Shown here piece after piece: positions 12,529 through 25,756 of a DNA stretch of 64,000 nucleotides. The notes beneath the pieces are model-generated. The model saw nothing but the letters and a program-made list of their open reading frames with translations. It did no database searches and was not told the origin of the DNA. The position numbers and the translations under genes are program-made. Numbering within the stretch: position 1 is the first letter of the stretch; every line of letters starts with the position of its first letter. Source of the stretch: Phocoena phocoena (Eukaryota > Chordata > Mammalia > Artiodactyla > Phocoenidae); assembly GCF_963924675.1 (NCBI RefSeq), contig NC_089226.1, forward strand, positions 40,317,124-40,381,123, written 5' to 3'.

Positions 12529-12716
12529 TTTTAATATTTATTTATTTATTTGGCTGTGCCAGGTCTTAGTTGCAATGTGTGGGATCTTGTTTTTTTTTTT
12601 CTTTTTCCTTAGTTGCAGCATGCATGTGGGATCTAGTTCCCTGACCAGGGATTGAACCTGGGCCCCCTGCATTGGGAGCTCAGAGTCTTAACCACTGGAC
12701 CACAGGGAAGTCCCTC
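12529..12716 (-). mobile_element. tRNA-derived SINE inside the intron 4 L1
   Basis: On the minus strand the head is ggacttccctgtggtccag, followed by 'ggttcaatccctggtcaggg' and an AT-rich tail of AAAT units (plus strand 'atttatttatttatttgg'). It interrupts the L1 phrase 'gaggtgatatct...cactgtggttttgattt'. It therefore inserted after the L1. Confidence 0.85.
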
Positions 12717-15700
12717 TCACTGTGGTTTTGATTTGCATTTCCTGATGAGTAATGATGTTGAGCATCTTTTCACATAACTATTGGCCATCTCTATTTCTTC
12801 TTTAGAAATATGTCTATTCAGATCTTCTGCTCATTTTAAAAAAATAAGATTGTTTGGCTTTTTGCTATTGAGTTGTATGAGTTCTTTATATATTTGGATA
12901 TTAGTTTCTTGTCAGATATACAATATACAAATATTTTCTCCCATTCAGTCAGTTGTCTTTTCATTTCGTTGATGGTTTCCTTTGCTGTGCAGAAGTTTTT
13001 AGTTTGATGTAGTCCCACTTGTTTATTTTTGCTTTTGTTGCTTTTGCTTTTGGTGTCAGGTTTAAAAAATCATTACCAAGACCTATGTCAAGGAGCTCAC
13101 CACCTATGTTTTCTTCTAGGAGTTCTAGAATTTCAGATCTTATACTCAAGTCTTTAATCCAATTTGAGTTAATATTTGTGTATGTGTGTAAGACAGCGGT
13201 CCAGCTTCATTCTTTTGTATATGGCTGTTCAATTTTCCCAACACCATTTATTGAAGAGACTGTCCTTTTCCGCCTGTATATTCTTACATGGGTTTATTTC
13301 AGGGCTCTCTATTCTGTTCCATTGATCTCTGTGTCTGTTTTTATGCCAATATCATACTGTGTTAATTACTATGGCTTTGTAATATCATTTAAAATCAAGG
13401 ATCACAATGCCTCTAGCTTTGTTCTTTCTCAAGATTGTTTTGGCTATTCAGGGCCTTTTGTGGTTCCATACAAATTTTTGGATTGTTCTATTTCTGTAAA
13501 AACTACCATTGGGATTTTAATAGAGATTGCATTGTGACTATAGATTGCTTTGGGTAGTATGAACATTTTAACAATATTAATTCATTCAATCCATGGATAC
13601 AGAATATCTTTCCATTTATTTGTGTCTTCTTAAATTTTTTTTATTAATGTCATAATTTTCAATATATGTTTTTTTCACCTCCTTGGTTAAATTTACTCCT
13701 AGGTATTTTATTCCTTTTGAGGCAGTTGTAAGTGAGATTGTTTTCATAATTTCTCTTTCTGATAATTCATTATTAGTGTAAAGAACTGCAACAGATTTTT
13801 GTGTATTGATTTTATATCCCTCAAATTTACTTATTCGTTCTAACAGTTTTTTGGAGCCTTTAAGGTTTTCTATATATAGTATCCTGTCATCCGCAAATAA
13901 TGACAGTTACTTCTTCCTTTCGGATTTGGATGAATTTATTTCTTTTCCTTCCCTAATTGCTCTGGCTTGGACTTCCAATGCTATGTTGAATAAAAGTGGC
14001 AACAGTGCACATCCTTCTCTTGTTCCTGATATTAGAGGTTTAGCTTTCAGCTTTTCACCATTGAGTATAACGTTAGCTGTGGGCTTGTCATATATGGTCT
14101 TTATTATGTTGAGGTATGTTCCCTTTATACTCTCTTTGTTAAGAGTTTTTATTATAAATGGATGTTGAATTTTGTCAAATGCTTTCTTTGTGTCTATTGT
14201 GATGATCATATGATTTTTATCCTTCATTTTTTACTGTGGTATATCACCTTAATGGATTTGTGGAAGCTGAACCATATTTTCATGGTTAAAATCCGATGGA
14301 TTAATAAATCCCACTTAATCACAGTGTATGAACCTTTTAATGTATTGTTGAATTTGGCTTGCTGATATTTTGTTGAGGACTTTTGCATCTGTGTTCATCA
14401 GGAATATTGGCCTGTATTTTTTGTTTTTCTGTGTGGCATCCTTGTCCACTTTTGGTATCAGCATGATGCTGGCTTCATAAAACATGTTTGGAAGAGTTTC
14501 TCCCTCTTCTATTTTTTAGAAGATTTGGGGAAGAATTGGTATTAATTCTTCTTTGAATGTTTGGTGGAATTAACCAGTGAAGCCATCTGTTTCCTGGACT
14601 TTTGTTTGTCAGAAGGTTTTTAATTACTGATTCAATCTCCTTGCTAGTATCAGTCTGTCAGATTCTATTTCATCCTGATTCAGTCTTGGTAGGTTGTATG
14701 GTCCTTATCCATTTCTTATAGGTTATCCAATTTGTTGGCATATACTTGTTCATAGTAGTCTCTTATGATCCTTCTTATTTCTGTGGTGTCAGTTATAATA
14801 TCTCATCTTTCATCTCTGATGTTATTTATTTGAGACCTTTCTCTTTTTTTCTTAGTGAGTCTAGTTTAATGTTTGTTAATTTTGCTGATCTTCTCAAAGA
14901 ACCAGATCTTAGTTTTATTGATGTTTTTTATTGTCTTTTTAGTATCTATTTCACTTATTTCTGCTCTAATCTTTGTTATTTCCTTCCTTCTAGTAACTTT
15001 GGGCTTAATTTGTTCTTTTTCTAGTTCTTTGAGGTGTACAGTTAGGTTGCTTACTTGAAACTTTTTTTGTTTCTTGAGGTAGGCATTTATCACTATGAAC
15101 TTCCCTCTTAGAACTGCTTTTGCTGCATCCCACAAATTTTGATATATTACATTTCCATTTTCATTTGTTTCAAGTTTTTAAAAAATTTCTCTTTTGATTT
15201 CTTCTTCAATATGTCGGTTGTTCAGTAACATGCTGTTTAATCTCCACATGTTTGTTTAAACAGTTAAACAGTTTTTAAACAGTTTTCTTCATGTAATTTC
15301 TAGTTTCACATCATTGTGGTCAGAAAAGATGCTTGATATAATTTCAATCCTCTTAAATTTATTTATTAAGACTTGTTTTATGGCCTAACATATCTATCTT
15401 GGAAAATGTTCCATGTGCACTTGAGAAGAATGTGTATCCTGTTGTTTTTGGATGGAATGTTCTATAAGTATCTGCTAAGTCCATCTGATCTAACATATTG
15501 TTTAGGGCTAAAGTTTCCTAACTGATTTTCTTTCTGGATACTTACATTGATATAAGTGGGGTATTAAAGTACTTTACTATTATTGTATTGCTGTCTATTT
15601 CTCCCTTTATGTTTGTTAATATTTGCTTTATATATTTAAGCACTTCTGTGTTGGGTGCACAAATATTTTAAATGTTATATATTCTTGTTGGATTGGCCAT

Positions 15701-15718
15701 TACGTAACACCCTTCTTA

Positions 15719-16003
15719 TTATAGTCTTTGTTTTAAAGTCAATTTCAAGTCTGATATAAGTGTAGCTACTCCAACTTTCTTTTGTTTTCCATTTGCATGG
15801 AATAGTCTTTTCCATCCCTTCAGTGTCAGTCTACGTGTGTCCTTACAACTAAAGTGTGTCTCTTGTACATAGTATATAGATGGGTTTTTGTTTTTTTGCT
15901 GTTGTTTTTTTTTAACCCATTCAGCCCCTTTATGTCTTTTGAATGGAGAATTTAGTCCATTTACATTTAAAGTTATTATTGATAAGTATGTGCTTATTTC
16001 CAT
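15719..16003 (-). pseudogene. L1 ORF2 endonuclease N-terminus, truncated
   Basis: The peptide contains TLNVNGLNSPFKRHKGAEW and YYVQETHFSCKD, the start of the L1 apurinic endonuclease fold with the metal-binding Glu in QETHF. A stop ends it after 94 residues. Confidence 0.8.
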
Positions 16004-16239
16004 TTGTTAATTTCTGTCCATTTTTGTAGTTCCTCTCTGTTCCTTTCTTCTTCTCTTGCTCTCTTTCTTTGTTTTAGGTTCTGACAGGGATTATGTTTCA
16101 TCACTTTCTTATTATTCTCATTACGAAGTTATAAATCTTGGAAAACTAGGTTTAATATTTCTGTGTGTTCTGTATCCCGTGTAGTGCCAGATACACAAAA
16201 GGCAGTCAGTATGTACTTGATAACATGAGAGGCACTCAC

Positions 16240-16419
16240 CGTGCATTTTGTTACTCTTCTGGAAAACAGCATCTTCTTTGTCAACTGAATCAGGGTCAGT
16301 GCAGAAATGTCTGATATTTTCCTCAAGGTACCAGCTTTGATTCTCATCCACAACAGTAAACATTATAACAAACTCTTGATTCACATCAGTCCTTGTCCCT
16401 GAATATTTATGCAGGATAC
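16240..16419 (-). CDS. HEPHL1: HEPHL1 coding exon 4 (start of domain 2)
   Basis: The 180-nt exon encodes residues 210-269 plus one base. It reads GILHKYSGTRTDVNQEFVIM, then FTVVDENQSWYLEENI, and ends with the family signature SNKMH (265-269). This is the start of cupredoxin domain 2. Asn236 in N-Q-S is a possible glycosylation site. The acceptor is TGATAG|GT and the donor CACG|GTGAGT. Only 626 bp separate it from exon 3, the shortest intron in this part of the gene and free of recognisable mobile elements. Confidence 0.95.
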
Positions 16420-17045
16420 CTATCAGGCACATTCAAAAGAGTAAGAAAAAAATTCACAGTGGACTAAATCAAGATGAGCTTTTCTTCCTGCCAATGGTAT
16501 CAGGTAAGTTTGAAAGACTTACATGTACAAGAGTAACCCACAACATAAAATCAGTGAAAGGCTTTGATGGAAATGATAGAACCATAGAAAACTCATAAAA
16601 CAGAAATCCTCACAACCACAGACTTGGAAACCTGGCTGTCCTTAAAGGAAATATACTTTACTGACAGAGCACAGATACACTATATCAATTAATAGGGAAT
16701 AAAATAACAAAGTGATTATGTGGGTTAAATAATAAAGCAAAAGCATTCCTGGTCATTTGACTACATTTTACACTTTCCTATGTGTGGTGTCAGTGTGTAT
16801 TTTTTTTAAAGCATGTAAGTTTCAGAATGCTATGATTTTTTTAGGCAGAAGCCTGAATTATTGTCCCTGTCATAGATCTTCTATGTTAGAAGAATATCTT
16901 TAATCTTACAGAAAGTTTGGAAGAAGAGGCACACTCTGTGTAAAGCAAGGGAGGTAGGCAAGACGACCTGAAGATTCTATACACTTTTCAACACACCTGG
17001 GAATAGGCTCCTAGGGACAGAGAAGGTGGGGAAGAGACGTCTTAC

Positions 17046-17258
17046 CCTCTTTGCACACCAGCAGTGGGCCAATTAGCCCAGAGCAGATGTCTTTAGGGGC
17101 ATCGATGTGTGAATGGTACACCCAGGTCAGGCAATTTGCATCTGCTGGGGCAGGAGCATATTCTTCTCTCACTGGCCAGACATAGGTATAGTTTTTGCCA
17201 GGAGGAACATTGTCATCATCCTTGTTCCTTCCATATGTTCCATCTGGGTACAGGGCTC
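17046..17258 (-). CDS. HEPHL1: HEPHL1 coding exon 3 (domain 1, HSH copper ligands)
   Basis: The 213-nt exon encodes residues 139-209 plus one base. The peptide runs from GALYPDGT through PPGKNYTYVWPVREEYAP to CLTWVYHSHIDAPKD and GLIGPLLVCKEG. His187 and His189 (HSH) are the second pair of trinuclear-cluster ligands in domain 1. Cys181 and Cys207 match a conserved ceruloplasmin disulfide. Asn161 in N-Y-T is a possible glycosylation site. The acceptor is TTGGAAG|GA with a short pyrimidine tract, and the donor is GAGG|GTAAGA. The reading frame stays open upstream of the acceptor, so an ORF caller over-extends it; the conserved G-A-L-Y-P-D boundary fixes the true start. Confidence 0.95.
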
Positions 17259-17294
17259 CTTCCAAGAAAATATAAAACATAGTTAAAATGCAGA

Positions 17295-17510
17295 GATCAC
17301 ACACTATAGTAAAAAGAGCTAGAGCTTTGAAATCAAACACACATGAATTAAAATTTATTTGCTATGGGACTTGAGGCTAGTTACTTAAATTCTCACTGCC
17401 TTGGTTTTCTACCAGTAAAGCTGGAATGTTTATATCTACTCCCACTACATGAGGCAGTGTATATGAAGTGTCCTGCACAGAGCCAGATGTTTAATAAATA
17501 TTCATGAAGA
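17295..17510 (+). repeat. MIR SINE
   Basis: MIR blocks are visible: 'agagctttgaaatcaaacac', 'gttacttaaattctcactgc' with 'ggttttct', and the end 'agatgtttaataaatattca'. It begins in intron 2, close to exon 3. Confidence 0.6.
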
Positions 17511-17699
17511 CCCCTTCTGACAGGCCTCCCGTACCAATCAGGAAGACATCAATCTACTTCACTTAACATCAACTGAAGAAGGAAAGGAGAAGCAGCAGAA
17601 GAAATAACAAACACTTCTTGGGCACTTACTACACATTCAGCACCTAAATTTGAGACCTGAGAGATTTTGGGTCTCATGAAAAAGATCTGCTGACCTCAA

Positions 17700-19995
17700 A
17701 GCTAAGCAGGTATAGAGGTGAACACTCAGCACGCAGGCTTAAAAATAAAAACAAGGGAAAAAAAGAGCAGAAACCTTAGTGGCCAACACACTATAAGGAA
17801 TACAGATTTCACAGGTTTCACCTGGACAGGTTACTAAACAGAAAAACAAGTAACATAAACAAACTTGGATGATGGTGGGATCAGAATCCAGAATCCAAAC
17901 TTGCTACAGTATATTCTCAATAATTTCCAGTTTTCAACAAGAAGAACAACAGCCACAGCAAAATGAGACATGCAAGGAAACAAAAAAGTGTGATCCATAC
18001 TCAAGGGAAAAAAAGCAGCCAATAGAAACTATCTCTAAGTGCTTCTAGGTGTTGAATTCAGCAGATAAAGACTTTAAAGCAGTTATTATATATTCAAGCA
18101 ACTGAAAGAAGCTATGTTTAAATAATTAAAGGAAAGTAGGACAAATTATTCAACAAATAGAGAATCTCAATAAGGAGATAAAATTTATACATTAAAAAAA
18201 AGAACCAAGTTGGAGTTTTGGCATTGAAACATACAATAAATGAAATAAAATATTCACTAGAGTGGCTTGGCAACAGATTCAAGATGGCAAAAGAGTCAAT
18301 GAACTTGAAGAGACATTGACAGAATTATGCTATCTGAAAAAGAGAGGGTTAAAAAAAGATTGAAGAAAATAAACAGAACCTCAGAGACCTATGGGACTAA
18401 ATCAAGTATATTAACATGTGTGTAATGTAGTCTGCCAAAGGAAAGGAGAAAGAAATGGGGGCAGAAAAAAATATGTGAAGAAATAATTGCAGAAATTTTT
18501 ACCAAATTTGATGAAAAACATTAACTTACTTACACATCAAAGGAGCACAACAAACCACAAGTAGAATAAATACAAAGAATTCATATACAAATATATTGTT
18601 GTCAAGCTGTTAGGGAGGAAAAAAAGGCAAAGAGAAATGATCACATACTAAGGAGCCCCAACGTGATTAACAGTTGACTTCCCATTTAAATATTTGATAT
18701 GAGAAGACAGCGGGATGACATACTAAAAGTGCTAGAGGAAAAATACCAACCAAGAATAATACATCCAGCAAAACTAGCCCTCAAAACAATAAGGCAAAAT
18801 AAAGATGTTCTAGATAAGCAAAGATAAGTGAGTTTGTTGCTAGCAGACCTGTCTTACAAGCAATACTAAAAGAGTTTTTCAGACTAAAAGGAAATAACAC
18901 CAGAGAATGTGAATCCACAGAAAGAAGTGAAAAGCACCAAAAATAGGAAAAATGGGAGTTAATATAAAAGATTCTATAAATATATTTTTCCTTTTTTATC
19001 CTAACTTCTTTAAAATTCATAAGATAATATACAGTTCCAAGTATAACATCACATTGTTGGGTTTACAGAGAGAGAGATGTAATGACAATATAACAATAAT
19101 AACAAAAAAGAGGTGGGTGAGAATGATGCTCTGTTGGAGTAAAGCTTTTATATATTTCCAGAATTAAGTAGGTAAAAAATATGAAGTACATTGTGATATG
19201 TTAAAATGCATATTACAATCCATAGGCCAACCAATAAGAAATGAACTCAAAATATATAGTTGAAAAATCAACAGAGAAATATAAATAGTAGATTTTAAAA
19301 TATTGTTTCACACCAAAGAAGACAGTAAAGGAAGAACAGGGGAATAAAAAAGACAAAATGCATATAGAAAATAATTAGCAAAATAAGTGTAGCTCAAACC
19401 AATCAATAATTACATTAAATGTGAATGGTCTAAACACTCCAATCAATGTGCAGAGATTGTCAAATTGGACAAAGAAGTAACATCCAACTATATGCAGTCT
19501 ATATTTTAGATTCAAAGCACAAATAGATTGAAAGCAAAAGAATGCAAATAGCAACAATATGAGAGCTGAAGTGGCTCTCAATAACAGGCAAACTAGATTT
19601 TAAGACAAGAAATGAAACGAGAGAGAAAGATAGATATTTCATAATGATAAAAGAGTCAATATATCAGGAAGATAAAACAAATATAAAGCTATTCATACCT
19701 AACAAGAGTCTCAAAACACATAAAGCAAAAACTGACATAACTGAAAGGAGAAATACACAACTGAACAGTAATTGTTAGAGATTTCAATACCCTTCTCTAA
19801 ATAACTGGTAGAAAAACTAGGCAGAACATCAGCAAGGATATAGAAGACTTCAACAATGCTGTCAAACAACTCAACCTAACTGATACCTATAGAACATTCC
19901 ACCCAATGACTGCAGAATACACCTTCTTTACAAGGGCACATGGAACATTCTTCAGGATAGAAAGTAAGCTACACATTAAATAAATCTCAATAATT
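17700..19995 (+). mobile_element. Old L1, 5' part
   Basis: The 5' region and ORF1 remnants are recognisable ('gagaatctcaataaggagat', 'attcactagagtggcttggc', 'gtgctagaggaaaaatacca'). From about 19380 the ORF2 endonuclease follows ('aatgtgaatggtctaaacac', then SEYTFFTRAHGTF-like sequence near 19910-19960). There are many stops. A younger L1 begins at about 20011, and the same old element appears to resume at 23595. Confidence 0.75.
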
Positions 19996-20010
19996 TAAAA
20001 GGAATAATAC

Positions 20011-23000
20011 TTCCATCCAAAAACAACAGAATACACTTTATGCTCAAGTGCACATGGAACATTCTCCAGGATAGAGCACATCTTGGGTCACAAATCAAGC
20101 CTAGGTAAATTTAAGAAAATTAAAATCACATCTAGCATCTTTTCCAACCACAATGCTATGAGACTAGATATCAATTCCAGGAAAAAACTAAAAAATACAA
20201 ACACATGGAGGCTAAACAATATGCTACTAGACAACCAAGAGATCACTGAAGAAGTCAAAGAGGAAATAAAAAAATACTTAGAACAAAATGACAATGAAAA
20301 TATGACGAACCAAAACCTATGGGATGCAACGGAAGCAGTTCTAAGAGGGTAGTTTATAGCAATACAATCCTACCTCAAGAAAAAAGAAAAATCTCAAATA
20401 AACAGCCTAACCTTACACCTAAAGCAATTAGAGAAAGAAGAACAAAAATCCCCAAAGTTAGCAAAAGGAAAGAAAATAAAAATCAGATCAGAAATAAAGG
20501 AAAAATAAATGAAGGCAACAATAGCAAAGATCAATAAAACTAGAAGCCAGTTCTTTGAGAAGATAAAATTCATAAACCATTAGCCAGACTCATCAAGAAA
20601 AAAAAGGAGAATACTCAAATCAACAGAATTAGAAATGAAAAAGGAGAAGTAACAACTGACACTGCAGAATTACAAAGGATCATGAGAGATTACTACAAGC
20701 AACTATATGCCAATAAAATGGACAACCTGGAAGAAATGGACAATTTCTTAGAAAAGCACAGCCTTCCAAGACTGAACCAGGAAGAAATAGAAAACATGAA
20801 CAGACCAATCACAAGCACTGAGATTGAAACTGTGATTAAAAATCTTCCAACAAACAAAAGCCCAGAGCCAGATGGCTTCACAGGTGAATTCTATCAAACA
20901 TTTAGAGAAGAGCTAACACCAATCATTCCAGACTCTTCCAAAATATAGCAGAGGGAGGAACACTCCCAAACTCATTCTACGAGGTCACCATCACCCTGAC
21001 ACCAAAACCAAAGATGTCACAAAAAAGAAAACTACAGGCCAATATCATTGATGAATATAGATACAAAAATCCTCAACAAAATACTAGCAAACAGAATCCA
21101 ACAGCACATTAAAAGGATCATACACCATGATCAAGTGGGGTTTATCCCAGGAATGCAAGGATTCTTCAATATATGCAAATCAACCAATGTGATACACCAT
21201 ATTAACCAATTGAAGGATAAAAACCGTATGATAATCTCAAAAGATGCAGAAAAAGCTTTTGACAAAATTCAACACCGATTTATGATAAATGGGTGAGCAT
21301 AGAGGGAACCTACCTCAACAAAATATAAGCCATATATGACAAACCCACAGCCAACACCATTCTCAATGGTGAAAAACTGAAAGCATTTCCTCTAAGATCA
21401 GAGACAAGACAAGGATATCCACTCTCACCACTGTTATTCAACATAGTTTTGGAAGTCTTAGCCACAGCAATCAGAGAAGAAAAGGAAACCAAATTGGAAA
21501 AGAAGAAGTAAAACTGTCACTGATGCAGATGACATGACACTATACATAGAGAATCCTAAAAATGCTACCAGAAAACTACTAGAGCTAATCAATGAATTTG
21601 GTAAAGTTGCAGGATAGAAAATTAATGCACAGAAATCTCTTGCATTCCTATACACTAATGATGAAAAATCTGAACGAGAAATTAAGGAAACACTCCCATT
21701 TACCATTGCAACAAAAAGAATAAAATACCAGGAATAAACCTACCTTAGGAGGCAAAAGACCTGTATGCAGAAAACTATAAGACACTGATGAAAGAAATCA
21801 AAGATGATACAAACAGATGGAAAGATATACCACGTTCTTGGATTGGAAGAATCAAAATTGTGAAAATTACTATACCACCTAAAGGAATCTACAGATTCAA
21901 TGCAATCTGTATCAAATTACCAATGGCATTTTTCACAGGACTAGAACAAAAAATTTTACAATTTGTATGTAAAAGTCTTTACAAAAGACCCCGAATAGCC
22001 AAAGCAATCTTGAGAAAGAAAAACAAAGCTGGAGGAATCAGGCTCCCTGACTTCAGATTATACTACAAATCTACAGTAATCAAGACAGTATGGTACTGGC
22101 ACAAAAACAGAAATATAGATCAATGGAACAGGATAGAAAGCCCAGAGATAAACCCACACACCTAGGGTCATCTTTGACAAAAGAGGTAAGAATAAACAAT
22201 GGAGAAAAGATAGCCTCTTCAATAAGTGGTGCTGGGAAAACTAGACAGCTACATGTAAAAGAATGAAGTTAGAAGACTTTCTAACACCATACACAAAAAT
22301 AAACTCAGAATAGATAAAAGACCTAAACATAAGGCCAGACACTATAAAACTCTTAGAGGAAAACATAGGCAAAACACTCTATGACATAAATCACAGCAAG
22401 ATCTTTTTTGACCCACCTCCTAGAGTAATGGAAATAAAATAAAAAACAAATAAATGGGACCTAATGAAACTTAAAAGGTTTTGCACAGCAAAGGAAGCCA
22501 TACACAAAACAAAAAAAGCAACCCACAGAATGGGAGAAATTATTTGCAAATGAAGAGACCAACAAGGGATTAATCTCCAAAATATACAAACAGCTTATGC
22601 AGCTCAATATCAAAAAACCCAAACAATCCAATCAAAGAATGGGAAGAAGATCTAAATAGACATTTCTCCAAAGAAGACATATGGATGGCCAAAAAACACA
22701 TGAAAAGATGCTCAGCATTACTAATTATTAGAGAAATGCAAATTGAAACTACAGTGAGGTGTCACCTCACACCAGTCAGAATGGCCATGATCAAAATGTC
22801 TACAAACAATAAATGCTAGAGAAGGTGTGGAGAAAAGGGACCATCCTACACTATTGGTGGCAATGTAAATTGGTGTAGCCACTGTGGAGAAGAGTATGGA
22901 GTTTTCTTTAAAAACTAAATATAGAACTACCATATGATCCAGGAATCCCACTCCTGGGCATATATCCAGAGCAAACTATAATTTGAAAAGATACATGCAC

Positions 23001-23590
23001 TCCAATGTTCATTGCAGCACTATTTACAATAGCCAGGACATGGAAGCAACCTAAATGTCCATAGACACAGGAATGGATAAAGATGTTGTACATATATACA
23101 ATGGAATATTACTCAACCATAAAAAAGAATGAAATAATGCCATTTGCAGCAACATGGATGGAACTAGAGATTATCATACTAAGTGAAGTAAGTCAGACGA
23201 AGACAAATATCATAAGATATCACTTATATGTGGAATCTAAAGAAAATGGTAGAAAATTTGAAACTTATTTACAAAACAGAAACAGACTCACAGACTTCAA
23301 AAACAAACATATCGTCACTAAAGGGGAAATGTGGAGGGGGGATAAATAATGAGTTTGGGATTAACACATACACACTACTATAGATAAAATAGATAGTCAA
23401 CAAGGACCTACTATATAGCACAGGGAATTTTACTCAGTATTCTGTAATAACCTATATGGGAAAATAATCTGAAAAAGAATGGATATATGTGTACGTATAA
23501 CTGAATTACTTAGCTGTACACCTGACACTAACATAATATTGTAAATCAACTACACCCCAATATAAAATAAAGATTACATTTTTAAAAATC
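20011..23590 (+). mobile_element. Younger 5'-truncated L1 inside an old L1
   Basis: It begins late in the endonuclease ('ccatccaaaaacaacagaat'), then carries reverse transcriptase remnants (20682-20948, 21048-21296, 21788-22165) and a 3' end with 'ctccccaatataaaataaag'-like sequence near 23560. Frameshifts and stops are frequent. It is antisense to HEPHL1 in intron 2. Confidence 0.85.
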
Positions 23591-23594
23591 CAGT

Positions 23595-24500
23595 ACTTAT
23601 CAAATTAAAAACTCTCAAACTAGGAATAGACGGGAACTTCCTTCTAAGAATAATCCACATATAACATCATGCTTAATGGGAGGGAGACTGCATGCTTTCT
23701 TCCTATGACTGGGAACAGGGCAAGAATGTTTGCTCTTGCCACTGTTATTAAATACTGCCCTGAAAGTTCTAGCCAGTGTAATAAGCCAAAGAAAAAACTA
23801 AGTTATACCCATTGGTAAGGAAGAAATAAAACGCTATATTCATAGTGACATGATTCTGTATTTAGAAAATTCCAAGGAACCCTTTAAACATCTACTAATA
23901 AACAAGTTTAACAAGATAGTAGGATTCAAGATAAATATATAAAACTCAATTGTATTTCTACACACTAGTAACAAACAATCAAAAATAAAATTAAGAAAAC
24001 TATTCCATTTATAACAGTATCAGAAAGAATAAGATATTTCTGAATAAATTTAACAAAAGAAATGCAAACCTTGTACACTAAAACTAGACATTGTTTAGAG
24101 ACAATAGCAGTCTAAATTCCATGTTCAGATTGAAAGACTCAATATTGTCAAGATGGCAATTCATCTTTTAAATGCAGGTGACAATTTCCCCCCAACTGAT
24201 TGATAAAACTCAATGCAATCCTAATCAAAACCCGGCTGATGTTCTGTGGGGTTTTTTTGGTAAAAATTAACGAGTTCATCTGATATTTATATGGAAATGC
24301 AAAGGACTTAGAGTAGCTAAAAAGTCTTGAGAAGAGCAAAGTTGGAGGATTTATGCTAACCAATTTCAAAACTTACTATAAATTCGTAGTAATCAAGACA
24401 GTGTGGTGTTTGTGCAAGGGTAAGCACATAGATCAGGGGAACAGAATTGAGAGCCCTGAAATAAACCCTTATACTTATAGTTATTGATTTTCAACTATAG
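23595..24500 (+). mobile_element. Old L1, 3' part of the interrupted copy
   Basis: It resumes in the reverse transcriptase ('catgcttaatgggagggaga', 'ttgccactgttattaaatac') and ends in the connection region near 'gaaataaacccttatactta'. Its divergence matches the 17700-19995 piece rather than the younger L1 beside it. Confidence 0.7.
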
Positions 24501-24504
24501 ACTA

Positions 24505-25070
24505 TGAATCATTTATCTTCTATTCCCAGGACCCACAGTCAGTCTCTGGCACCTGGTGGGCGCTCAGTGGAAGTATCACGAAGGTAATGAATTTTACGTG
24601 CTCACCTTCACCTACTCAGAACTAACCAAATCTGGGACCGAGAGGTTTGCTGCACTTCAGATGGAGGAAAAGCACCAAGAACAAAGGGCACTCCTAATCT
24701 TGTGTCCATCATCAGAGGTGTCTCCTCTGGCTGCTTAGACAGACCTGTCTATGGCAACTGCCAGGCAAGTTTCGTTGCCTTAGGACAATATTTAATAGCC
24801 AGAAGCTCGTCCTTGGTGGTAAAGTAAGCTGCATCAGAGTTAACGGTGCTGTTCCTGGCATGTTCCTCAGAGCCAGTAGTGTAGCAGGTTTAACATCATT
24901 TGACACATTCCACCTGGTCACGAGCAAGAATAAAATGAAAGATGTGAAAAATACTTCTGAAGACGGAGAAATACTTCCATCTCAAAAGCTTAAGAATGTT
25001 GCTTTTAAAAAGAATTTAACTTTAGGAAGTACTCAGGAAACTGTGCTATTGAAGCTATTTAAGTACAAAC
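24505..25070. other. Intron 2 sequence without a recognised element
   Basis: No gene or repeat is recognised. Short frames here have no family resemblance. Confidence 0.4.
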
Positions 25071-25085
25071 GAGAAGACAGGGATG

Positions 25086-25442
25086 GGGGACTTCCCAGGT
25101 GGCGCAGTGGTTAAGAATCTGCCTGCCAATGCAGGGGACACAGGTTCGAGCCCTGGTCCGGGAAGATCCAACATGCCGCGGAGCAACTAAGCCTGTGTGC
25201 CACAACCACTGAGCCTGCACTCTAGAGCCCTCGAGCCACGACTACTGAGTCCATGTGCCTAGAGCCCGAGCTCCACAACAAGAGAAGCCACTGCAATGAG
25301 AAGCCCATCCACTGGAATGAAGAGTAGCCCCCGCTTGCCGCAACTAGAGAAAGCCCACGTGCAGCAACGAAGACCCAGTACAGCCTAAATACACAAATAA
25401 ACAAACAAATAAATAAATAAAATTTTAAAAACAAACAAAAAA
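25086..25442 (+). mobile_element. Long-form tRNA-derived SINE with target duplication
   Basis: The head 'gggacttcccaggtggcgca' carries an A box (TGGCGCAGTGG at 25100-25110) and a B box (GGTTCGAGCCC at 25143-25153), the internal RNA polymerase III promoter. The body has the 'ccacaacaagagaagccac' blocks and the tail is AAAT/AAAC rich. Flanking repeats agaagacagggatg (25072-25085) and agaaggcagggatg (25443-25456) differ at one base. Confidence 0.93.
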
Positions 25443-25756
25443 AGAAGGCAGGGATGCTTCAGAAAGGAAACACCAAAGACAGTAGCCTTAAGCAGGGAAG
25501 TTGAGGTCCACGTGCACTGAGACACCCTCCGCATAGCTGAGGCTGTTACTGGTGATAGGACACAGGAATCCGTTGTGCACTCTGCTCCTCATCCAACATG
25601 GGACCCAGTCAAGACTGATTGACAGGAAGGTTAGTGTGTTTCTGGGGCCGCTGTGGAGCATGTGTCAAGGGACGCCAACACCAAGTTCTGTAGCAACATA
25701 AACAAAAGTGAGAAAGAAGAGAGGAAGGAAATAGGGTAAGAAAAAGAGAAAGCAAA

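Larger units (their letters stand above)
11950..16080 (-). mobile_element. L1, 5'-truncated near ORF2 start, sense to HEPHL1
   Basis: The poly(T) at 11951-11958 is the tail and the element reads leftward. ORF2 starts at 16003 (MEISTYLSIITLNVNGL) and is open for only 94 codons; the reverse transcriptase survives in pieces, for example [11 protein letters not shown] near 14180. A SINE is inserted at 12529-12716 and a GTTT run lies at 12038-12060. It is the largest L1 in this gene that shares the gene's transcriptional strand (intron 4). It is more diverged than the copies at 1586 and 33496. Confidence 0.88.

Noticed and set aside
17259..17340. Upstream extension of the HEPHL1 exon 3 frame to a Met at 17340
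   Set aside because: The peptide before GALYPDGT has no match to the family, while an AG acceptor and the phase fit exon 2 exactly at 17258.
25100..25153. Possible tRNA gene with A and B boxes
   Set aside because: It is the head of a SINE, with SINE body, A-rich tail and target duplication; no tRNA fold is expected to be functional.
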